This document shows positions 34,233 through 44,049 of a stretch of 64,000 bases of DNA, piece by piece. A program made the position numbers and the translations under genes. The stretch's first letter is position 1, and each line of letters starts with the position of its first letter. The DNA comes from Warburgia ugandensis (Eukaryota > Streptophyta > Magnoliopsida > Canellales > Canellaceae), in assembly GCA_035236585.1 (NCBI GenBank), contig CP141132.1, positions 22,109,945 through 22,173,944 of the forward strand, in the 5' to 3' direction. The notes below the pieces were generated by a model. It was not told the origin of the DNA. It was given only the letters and a program-made list of their open reading frames with translations, and did no database searches.

Positions 34233-36970
34233 ATGCCCAAGTAATTTACGCTAAAATTGGACATTTTATAGGAAATGAACTAAGTTAAATGCTTCACTTT
34301 ATTTAAAATAGTAAACAAATTAATTTGTGAGGAAACTTGGTACCATTAGATTCTACTATAAAAATGGAATCCAACGCTTCAAAAATCACCCAAAACGGAG
34401 TTCGTATGAAGAAGTTACGACCGTTTAAAGATCAGGGGTAGTTCTGTAATTTAAAAAAAACGTTTAAAACGAAAAAGGATGAAAAACGCAGGGGGCCATT
34501 TTGATAACGGCACCCCTTGTCGTCTTCCTCCTCAGATTTCTCCAGAAACCCTCAAATCCTGAATTTTCCAGAGAAGTCTGCCACCGCCATGGCGGCACTG
34601 CCATTAAGGGGCACCGCCTTCACCCCTCTATAAAAACCCCATCTCCCCCTCTCCAAAAACACATTTTTCCAGCAACTTTTGGACTGAGGTTTCCGGAAAA
34701 AACCGGAAACCCATCTCTCTATGTTTTCCGACAACGGCCAGGCCCAAGTCAGGTCGGCCATTGCCATTTCCCATGCCTCCTTTCTCCTTTCCGGTCTGGC
34801 AATAGGATTTTCCCCCTTCTTCGAGCTTTTCGGTGAGCAGGCACACCCATCGGGAAAAGGGCATCCCTAGGCTACCTAGGTAAGACGTTCCTTCTTCTTT
34901 CTCTTCGTTTTGCTTCCCCCAGGCCAGTTCCATGACTGATCTAGTCTCTTTCCAGCCGGTCTTCCCAGTCGAAAAACAACCAGCCGAGTTTCTCGACTGG
35001 AAAACATTCCAAGACGGCTTGGGACAGCCCTACACGAACCAGGCGTCCCAGGGATGCCATGCTACACATGCACCTGGGACTGGGTCCCTGGGATTGGTTC
35101 CAGGTGTACAACAGTACGTACACTGTCCCAAGTGCGGCCTTCAGGTGTGCGCACGACATGGGGCACGGGTCCTAGCTTAACCAGGGTGCACGGGGTGCCC
35201 TGGGAGCTGAGACGCGCCATGCTACAAGGTGCGTCCATGCAATGATGCGTGTCATAGCACGTCACTTGAGCATGCATGTGCACATGCAAAACGCGGTCCC
35301 TGGCATGGCCTTTGGGCACGCATGCACATGAGGCGGTCGCAGTTCAACCAGGATGCACGGGTGTCCTGGGAACTGGGACACTCGGACCTAATGAGACTTT
35401 AAAATTAGGATCATATGACCATTTATAGAATCTAACTATTGAATAGTAGATCCATATCATAGGATATAGCCTGACAATATATTAGGCAAGGACCAGGGAC
35501 CCAATAGGCAGAGCTAGCGATCTAATGTCTAAATGGATTGAAATTAATAAGGACTCCTTGTATCCATTCATACCCAGGAGTTTATAAATGAGACCCAGGG
35601 ACGGGTTGAAGTGATAAAGTGACTCCAGGAGACTTTGAGGTAGGTGCTCTATCGCTACTAGACTTTTTAAAAGAGCCATGATTATTTTGAGAATGCATGT
35701 TTTAAGTATAAGTATATGACTTGTTTAGCATTACTTAATTCAGTGTACATATGATAAATGCTTTATGCATAGATATGTTTTGCAAATAATTGCATATACA
35801 TTATGCATAGATATGTTTTACACACAAATGCATATATTACATGATTTGTGAGCATTGAGTTTTTGAAAGATTGCATGTCCTTGAGGGTTACCAAAAGACA
35901 TTGGAGTGCCCAAAAGACGCTGGGTAGGCAGTTGTGAGGGCCAGGCAGTTGTGAGGGACCCAAAGAGGACAGGTTTTGAAAAAGAGGTTTTCACTTGTTT
36001 CATCTGATATGATTTGGGCTAATAAGCTCGTGGGCGCTATGCCGAGAGGTTTGGGTTGGCCTCCAACCTCTACCACTATTAGGTGGATGGGTACCACGCC
36101 CAAAAAGGGCAACGTCCCTGCTTCGACTGCATGTGGTACAGGGGGCTACCACTGGTGTCACGGCACTGGGTTGAAGTGTCATATGTCCCGTGGAGGCATA
36201 TGACCCTATGTCCTCAGGTATCCAGGGACCACACGGCGGCGAGGTCGTGAGCATAGTTGGACCCTATGGTTTGAGGATTTATTTGCATTACATATGGCAT
36301 GACATGAGGTTGGTCGACCATACCAGATATCCATGAGTTGGATTCAGTTGAGCATCTGATGCATATCACTATGTTTATGATATATGATACTTTCGACTTG
36401 GATTATGATATTTCTTTAAGTCGTTAGTATTCCGGTTTGGCAGTGGTTTTTAATATCGATATTGAACGTGATTGTTCAAACATGCACATGTTTTTAAGAG
36501 CATATGATTTTAAACATAGCCTGCATTGCAAAACTAGTAGTGATAGACTCCTACTAAGTATAGTATATACTCATCCTATCCTTAACATTTTTCAAGATAG
36601 TTCTACTCACAAATAGAAGACGTCTCAGGAGATATTAGTGCTACAAGCAAGTGAATAAACAAAGGAGACAACTATACATGTGAGTAAACTCTCTACCCTT
36701 TGGACATGTATTTGTATTTATTTACAGTTGGATTGTGTGCTGTGACTAGATAGACTTGGGGTAAAACATTTATGATTTCTGAAGTTTTTCAAAACCTACT
36801 TTGAGTATTGTGAAAGCAAATGACACTCGGGGTTTTTTAAATAAGTTTAGAACAAAAGATTTTCCACTGCATTGCATGGTTTTCATAAAATGGTTTTCAA
36901 ATAGGGATGCATCCCGCTATAGGAATTAGATCTTGCATTTAAAAATGCATAGAAAACCCGAGTTGTCACA
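34233..36970 (+). repeat. GC-rich gypsy LTR, about 2.7 kb
   Basis: It starts after a polypurine tract with 'acgtaatgcccaagtaa', a known style for this LTR class, and seems to end with 'cccgagttgtcaca'. It contains a TATA element at 34629-34636, a GC-rich R/U5-like section (34480-35400) with many CpGs, and a downstream AT-rich part. Two similar 45-bp segments begin at about 35175 and 35343 ('ccagggtgcacggg' and 'ccaggatgcacggg'). Several overlapping short frames on both strands here come from the low stop frequency of GC-rich DNA and are not genes. Exact ends need comparison with another copy. Confidence 0.6.
34620..34640 (+). promoter_or_regulatory. Retrotransposon LTR promoter (TATA box)
   Basis: A clean 'tataaaaa' at 34629-34636 lies about 400 bp into the LTR and is followed by a C-rich stretch, the normal position of the LTR's transcription start. 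It would drive the element's genomic RNA on the plus strand. No initiation site can be fixed from sequence alone. Confidence 0.45.
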
Positions 36971-39251
36971 ATTATACCACCCAATTAAAGCTAATTCTCA
37001 TGCTTTTTATCTAAGATACATCTAAAGCTGAAATAATCAGATAAAGAGTCAGATGATGCAAAGGTGGGCTCCATCAAAAGTGGTAAACTTGGATGCTCAT
37101 TCTTTTAGCATTTTTCCACATATATGTATGTTTATTCCTACCATACATGATTTTTCTTTTATCAATTGGAAGCATTATAAGATAAAATAAAACTCATGAT
37201 AATGAAAAATATAGTCAATTGTACATGTTACTTTCACTAGATTTTCTTTGGAAAATCTTAGAAAATATGCTCTATTATTCATGATTTCTTGTTTTTATCA
37301 TAAATTTTAGACTTAATCATGTATATTCTCATTTTAAGATTTCATGACAATTTCATCTGAAAAGAAGGAGGTGCGATGTCATTTCATTTGACCTAGCCTA
37401 TCTACTTGGAAGTTGAGTTACTAACTTGGCTCATACTTTTGAACACATAAAAAAAGGGAACCCCAATTGCAACCTCACAGACCAATGGGCAGTGCTCACC
37501 AAAGGTGCTATCGGTGCATGCCTTTAAAAACACAAAAAAGGGGACTCTAGCTGTGCTGACACCCTCATCCAGCACCATAATTGAGGGGAATGGGATGGAA
37601 TAAGAGAACAAATAGTAGGGAAACATTAAAAAGCAATACTATTAAAAAAAAGATGAGGAAACTAGCAACATCTTCAAAGAAAAAGGTGAATCTACTCGAC
37701 CTTAGCTTACTCTAGCATGGTGGATACCACAATCAAAAAGAAAAGAAGAACAAGACATGTTATGTGAACAATCTTATTTAAAGGTCACTATCCATGGTTA
37801 ATCTTACAAATCAATCTAGTCTAAATCCCCATCCAATCCTAGTTTTTGGGCTGGGCCCTTTGAAACCTTTATCACACCAACTCTCCTTTCTCACCATTAT
37901 CTTATAATTATCAGCAAGCTTTCCCTGGAGAAAGAGATTACTTGTCATCTTCATAACATAGGAATCATTTATCATAAAAGAAACCCAATTTAAAAACTAG
38001 AAGCTGATACTAGGACATGGAAGACTCAAAATACCAAATTTCAATTCCAAATTCTAAAATGAAATCCAGCATATGCAATGACAATCAACCATCCCTGTAG
38101 TCAATTCAATAAAAAACCAACCAATTAAAATCAAGACCACAGCACATAAAACCAAACCTCTATTCATGAAGTCCACATCTAAAGATCCAATAATTTGTTA
38201 TAATTTGTTTTGAGTTAAATACATTGGTGAGAGCCATCTTAGCCCAAAAAAAGAAACTAGATATATGTAAGTGAAAAGCCAAAATTGGTATCTTACAGGG
38301 AAGATGTGAATGAAAAACTAGCAATATCCTATATAGATAAGAAAAAAAGATCTATCTAAATTGAAAACCAAAACTAGTATCCTACAAAGAAAAGAAATCA
38401 GATCTATGTGAATCTTCTCATTTGGACTCATTTCGATCTAAATTCAACATCTTGCTTACCAAGTAAATTCTTGAGAGGATTGAAGATCAAGCAAATCTAT
38501 TTGATGGTCAAGCATGGTCTCACATATAAAGGGGACACCTAGGCCATCTCAAACACACACCAAATTTCATATCCTCCTCTCTCTCTTTCTAGTTTTATAG
38601 TTAATTGATTGACTAAGATTTCTTTCTTCTTATTGTCCCTCGAGAATCAAAATATTGTCTTGATTGATCGACCGAATATCTGTTTTTACATATTTATTTG
38701 AGATTTAAGGCATTCATTTGGATTCCAAAGTACGAGCCAATTTTAATAGTACAAATCAGTTGAGTTTGAGGTATAAATTGAGTATGGCTCAATTGAATCC
38801 TAGAGACAAACATGCCATATCTGTTGCACATTTTGGGAGGCTTCAACTATCTTCAAGAAGCTATTATAAGCATACATCTAAGCTAAGGTTCATTGAAACC
38901 ATTTATGCAAGATTTCTAGAATATATCACTCCAAATACAAACCTTACAATCCAAAACTAAAAATTAAAGAGTGAAACAAGATTTAGTTTGTCCTTCCAAT
39001 TGGAGCAAAAAGTCGTAAAACTAACTTACCCTTTTGTAAAGATAGGTCCTTTGTTAAAATACACTAATTAAATCAAAAGGGTGAGCCATCTTTCTTCACT
39101 TATGCCAAAAATCTATTTCTATTTCTCATAATCCTTCAACCTAAATACATAAAGTCTCAAATCTAAAAAGAACTAAGAGTTGATTACAGGAGATTGAGTA
39201 CTTTAAACAATCTAGAAGGTCAAACGAGATGCATTGTCGCCGCTCTTGCTG
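36971..39251. other. AT-rich spacer between LTR and CACTA copy B
   Basis: No coding region is recognisable. The segment 37402-37626 has two similar purine tracts ('cacataaaaaaagggaac', 'cacaaaaaaggggactc') that make a chance open frame. The segment 38718-38960 is open but resembles nothing I know. It may be the right-hand continuation of CACTA copy A or another LTR, but I could not show this. Confidence 0.35.
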
Positions 39252-39289
39252 CACTACTACGGAGAGTGGTTTATAACATAGTTCAAATG

Positions 39290-39850
39290 ACTATAGGTCA
39301 TCTTATAAAATGAAAACAAATATAAGATTGTTTTTAAACTGTCTTATATTAAAATTCTTACAAGACAGTTCATAAGAACCTTCTATAAATTTTAATTTAT
39401 ATAAGATGGTTCTTGAAAAATTATCTTATAAATATGTGAAATATAGGATGGTTTTTCAAAAACCATATTATAAATATGAGTAATGTAGGATGGTTTTTTA
39501 AAAACCATCTTATAAAGCATTAGAACTTATAAAACAAGGTAATATAAGATGGTTTTTAAAAAAATTTCTTATAAACCATGGATATTACAAGATGTTTTTT
39601 GATAGGATGGTTTTTCAAAAACCATCTTATAAGCAATGGATACTATAGGATGATTTTTGAAAAACTATCTTATAAAGCTATGTAATATAGGATAGTTTTT
39701 CAAAAATCGTCATATAAAACATGGATATTACAGGGTGGATTTTGAAATTTTGTCTTATAGATCTATATAATCCAGGATGATTTTTCAAAAACCAACTTGT
39801 TTTTTTGTAGTTTTATAAGATGATTTTTCAAAAACCGTCCTATAATGCAT
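39290..39850 (-). repeat. Palindromic subterminal repeat array (3' end of CACTA B)
   Basis: About a dozen imperfect copies of a palindromic unit of the form 'ggatggtttttcaaaaacca' followed by 'tcttataa' are spaced 42-60 bp apart. Unit starts are at 39446, 39488, 39548, 39605, 39648 and 39690 among others. Arrays of short subterminal repeats are where the TNPA-type protein binds in En/Spm elements, so these are the likely transposase-binding sites. Each unit is self-complementary, unlike the simple directional motifs of classical Spm. Confidence 0.75.
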
Positions 39851-40063
39851 ATACTTCCTACACAATTTGTGTGTTCCTTTGTTGGTTTCTATTTATACAT
39901 TGTTCCTGTGGTTTTTATAATTCAATATATGTTCAACACTTCATTTCTGGAGGCTACAATCATTTTACAAAATACATTCATACACATTCAACACTTTCAA
40001 CATTCCACATTGAACTTCTCCATACACACTTCTCAATGAAATAAAGAAAACACACACAAAATT

Positions 40064-40066
<3 letters not shown>

Positions 40067-40093
<27 letters not shown>
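40067..40093. repeat. AT microsatellite
   Basis: An uninterrupted (TA)n run of about 27 nt lies inside CACTA copy B between the subterminal array and the Ulp1-like ORF. Confidence 0.85.
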
Positions 40094-40096
<3 letters not shown>

Positions 40097-40329
40097 GAAC
40101 ACATCCATAGTAGTGAAGTTATAATTTTTATTTTAGTGATAAAATAATTTTATGTTCAACAACATCAGTGACCTACAAATTAAAAGTCAAAAGATATTTA
40201 GTCCATTCCATTCTTATACCATCTAGATCTAATTGGGAGTAACTCTTGCTACCCAAATCAACCTGCAAAACAACAAATATTAAATCAATTGAGGCATTGT
40301 TGGAGTCATTTAAGAGATGTAGAAAACTA

Positions 40330-41330
40330 TAAGAATGAAGATCAGTCAATTAATTGAACCTTTCTCAGTTGGGAGATCGCAAATCCTTGGCAAATGAGAG
40401 TTCTCATATATCTGAGAACGTAATACCCACACTCCCAATCAAATTGTTGTCTAGGGCATTGCACAATAAAGTCAACCAAAAAGGTTCAAATATAATGTGT
40501 AATTATAAGTTTAGGTTATAAGGTTATACTAAAGAACTAGTAGACCTTACCTTGACCTTCTTCCAACTCAGTTTTGCTGGATGGTTAATATTTTCCATCT
40601 CAGCCCATTTATACCATGCATTGCACATATATAAGTAAAAGCATTAAATATGAATCAAGAGGATAGTTATCAATTCTCCAACTATTATAATGAATGAAAT
40701 AAAAGGCATACTTATTGATGATTTCCATTAACGAGGCTCCAATGTGAGCTCCACAAGAATAAAAAAACATTGCATTCCCACCGTACACATCCAAAGCTAG
40801 TAGCATCCAATGAGACCTATATACAAAATCTATCAATTGAGATTTTAAAAACTTAACTTATATGCATATTCATGTTTATGTAATGACATAATTTAGTAAG
40901 ACATGTAATAACTTACCCAGTATTGTAGAGAATTAGTAAGGCCTACTCAAAACAACCTAAGTATGATATCTTCTATTTGTTTCCCCTTGGGCAAATGCTC
41001 CTTTGGTCCATAGACAATAGTAGGATCAAGGAATTTGTAAATGTCCTTAATGTTTAATCTTTGCAATTTATCATGCAAAGACCTGCAGAAACTTAATGTC
41101 AAATACTTATCATGTCCTATTAACAAGTAATGTCAATCTGATTCTTAATGAAACAATTACATGAAATATCTAATATAAACGATGATGTGTGTGTATTCCA
41201 GCTGAGCCATATTACATATGGCTAAGAAGTCCGCTTTAATGATTGGAACCTCAACTACGTCATGGGCCAGCACACTAGCCTCTATGCTTTTATAAGGCTG
41301 ATTTCCTTACCTTCATTGATTAGTCTATTT
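40330..41330 (-). pseudogene. Ulp1-like (C48) cysteine protease ORF of CACTA B, decayed
   Basis: Minus-strand pieces in order are: PIIKADFLAICNMAQLEYTHI (41270-41190, first exon); DKLQRLNIKDIYKFLDPT and LPKGKQIEDIILRLF (41075-40955); SHWMLLALDVYGG (about 40816-40778); an AWYKWAEMENINHPAKLSWKK segment (40620-40560); and CPRQQFDWECGYYVLRYMR (40460-40400). The His of HW (codon 40812-40810) and the Cys of WECGYY (40431-40429) match the catalytic His and Cys of Ulp1/SENP proteases, which cleave SUMO. The Asp expected in a 'LDS' motif is replaced (FFYSC). A 100-nt GT-AG intron (40916-40817) joins the exons exactly at NTG/SHW. At least one stop (about 40950) and degraded splice sites indicate a pseudogene. 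Confidence 0.7.
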
Positions 41331-41449
41331 AGTCCTCTCAAGAATGGAGGCATATTAGGTGGAACGTGCACCTAATCCCTACACTATGGATGTAATTTTT
41401 CAAAAATTAGTAATAAATATATATATATATATATATAACAAGAGTCAAA

Positions 41450-42500
41450 GAGATTCAATTTTATCATAGAAATAGACAAGTAGCATACTTCAAGGTGGAA
41501 GTTGGATGTCTTCTTAAATGAAAATTGACAATTTAAGACATGGGTCTTCTTATTCTTAATGTCCTTTATCTAGCATGATCAATTTGAAAGATTTTCATTC
41601 ACTAACAAAGCATAAAATCAAGCACGAATTTAACTAGAAAGTAAATAATATATTATTACTATTCATGCATACAACTACAAGTAGCATAATTTAAGCTAGT
41701 AGTTAGATATCTTTTCGAATGAAAATTAAAAATCTAAGAAATGCGTCTTCTTATTCTCAATCACCTCTAACTAGAATGATCAATTTCAAAGATTTTCATT
41801 CATTAACCCAGTAGAGAATTACTCACAAATTTAACTACAAGGTAAGCAATATACTATTACTATTCACATGGACAACTACAGTAGCATGTTTCAAGCTACT
41901 AGTTGAATGTCTTTTTAAATGAAAATTGAAAATCTAGGACATGGTTCTTCTTATTCTCAATGTCATCTATCTAGCATGATTAATTTGAAAGATTTTCATT
42001 CATTAACGGAGAATAAAATCATGCACAAATTTAACTATAAGGTAAGCAATATACTATTACTATTCAAGTAGACAACTATAAGTAGCATACTTCAAGCTAG
42101 TAGTTGGATGCCTTTCTGTATAAAAATTAAAAATCCAAGACATGAGTCTTCTTATTCTCAATGTCCTCTAACTAGAATGGTCAATTTCAAAGATTTCCAT
42201 TCATTAACGAAGTAGAAAATCATGCACAAATTTAACTAGAAGGTAAGCAATATACTGTTACTATTCACGTAGACAACTACGAGTAGCATACTTTGAGCTA
42301 CTAGTTGGATGCCTTTTTTAATGAAAATTGAGAATCTAAAGCATGGTCTTCTTATTCTCAATGTCCTCTATCTAGAATGATCAAAGTCAAATATTTTTAT
42401 TCATTAACAAAGAAAAAAATTACGCACAAATTTAACTAGAAGGTAAGCAATATACTATTACTATTCACGCGGACAACTACAAGAAGCACATCTTGAAAAC
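41450..42500. repeat. Tandem array of about 200-bp units
   Basis: Five successive units of about 200 bp each contain 'gtagcatacttcaagctag', 'aaatgaaaattgaaaatct', 'cttcttattctcaatgtc', 'gattttcattcattaac', 'cacaaatttaactagaagg' and 'caatatactattactattca'. The agca landmark occurs at 41482, 41693, 41883, 42084, 42285 and 42485, so spacing is 190-211 bp. Units differ from each other by roughly one base in ten by eye. The array lies between the Ulp1-like ORF and the CT microsatellite of copy B, and no equivalent is seen in copy A. Confidence 0.85.
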
Positions 42501-42660
42501 GAGAAGCATGACCATAAGAAAATCAAGAAAAGAGAGAGATCCAACCTAATGGGAGAAAGAAGATGATGAGTAAGGTGGAGAGCTAGCGTGCACTCTTTCT
42601 CGCCCTTCTCCTTCTTCTTCCTCCCTCTTTCTCTCCTTACGTTGAAAGTGAGGTGGGGTG

Positions 42661-42822
<162 letters not shown>

Positions 42823-42894
42823 GGGTTTAACTCTTGATGAGGGAGAGGATTTTTGAAATTTTCATTAGGGGGGCGCACATGGGGGATTTATATG

Positions 42895-43095
42895 GAACAG
42901 AATATAGGATGGTTTTTCACACCGTCCTATATTCAATTGAAATAAGACGGTTTTCAAAAAAATGTCCTATATTTTAAAATATAAGATGGTTTGTTAAAAA
43001 TGTCCTATATTCATATCATATAAAATGTGTTTTTAAAAATTGTCCTGTATTATTAGAAAAGAAGACAACTTTCAAAAAAACTATCTTATATTATA
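42895..43095 (-). repeat. Internal palindromic subterminal-type repeats of CACTA B
   Basis: Units such as 'aggatggtttttcacaccgt' with 'cctatatt' and 'gacggttttcaaaaaaatgt' repeat at roughly 40-55 bp spacing. They match the units at 39.3-39.85 kb and 47.2-49.15 kb. Their position just downstream of DUF4216 and far from either end suggests that the part of copy B left of 42.9 kb was added by fusion or nested insertion. Confidence 0.65.
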
Positions 43096-43359
43096 TAGTT
43101 ATCTTTCCTATCGATCCCTTCACCTTAATTCTATTTGAATAATATTTGACGATTTATGAATAAGCATCTTATATGTATTAACATAGTTTTCCCCATTCTT
43201 TGGATCTTAAAAATCTTAAAAACCTATGAAGTGCAAAGTTTACCCCACCCTTATCTACATGATGTGTAACCAATGTTTTTCATAACACATGATGAGCAAA
43301 CTTAATTGATTAATTCATTTTTCATACATCAAATGTTACAAATACTTTAATTTATCCCC

Positions 43360-43880
43360 TCATGTACAATCTGATCCAACCTAAGCACCCTCCTCACCAA
43401 CATCATGCACATAATCCATCTCATTCTCCCCAATTAGATCAATTGGCATTATTGTAGTGATTGAAGGGTAATTAATTACCATGTCACCTAGGGTGTCTTC
43501 ATCACAAAAGTCCCTTGTACATAAAATAATTAATTATCATGTCATCTCATATCATGTCCATCTTGTACATAGAATACCTATTTCGATTGACATGCCAAAA
43601 TAAACTGGCCACTTTTGATAGCCAATCTTATTTAGGTCAAACAATGTCAACCCGAGGGCATTGGTTTTGATACTATCTTTGTTGTGTTCCACCTAATCTC
43701 ACTTAAACACAACCATAGTTCTACAAGTAAAATCTAGCTCTCATATCTCGTGTATAACCCCATAATAAGTATTGTTAGCTATAATTGGGTTATTGTCATT
43801 TGAACTGAAAAAGAAAGTAACTTTAGCCACTAAGCTAACACTGCTACCTTGTTGTGCTCTTTACTTATCATGGTCTTTTG
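43360..43880 (-). pseudogene. DUF4216 region of CACTA B (broken)
   Basis: Minus-strand translation of 43850-43590 gives AKVTFFFSSNDNNPIIANNT, then, after stops, ELDFTCRTMVVFK, HNKDSIKTNALGLTLFDLNK and WPVYFGMSIEI. This matches copy A at 30110-30330 and the DUF4216 domain found at the C-terminus of CACTA transposases. Stops replace at least two Trp codons, for example in EI-stop-ELDF. The remainder to 43360 aligns with non-coding or C-terminal sequence of copy A. Confidence 0.72.
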
Positions 43881-44049
43881 AGTGAAAGTGATAAGAATTG
43901 ATGGGATATCTAGCATACTTTATTACTTCTAGTTGAGATCCCATTGTCATCTAACCCAAGCATTTAGAAATACTATGACATGGACAATCTTGCTGATCTA
44001 AAACGTGTGTATAATATTAATTAATATGATTATTAACTACGTGCATATG

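Noticed and set aside
34501..35319. Many overlapping open frames of 60-110 codons on both strands
   Set aside because: GC-rich LTR DNA has few stops; none of the frames has a recognisable domain, and they overlap in all frames.
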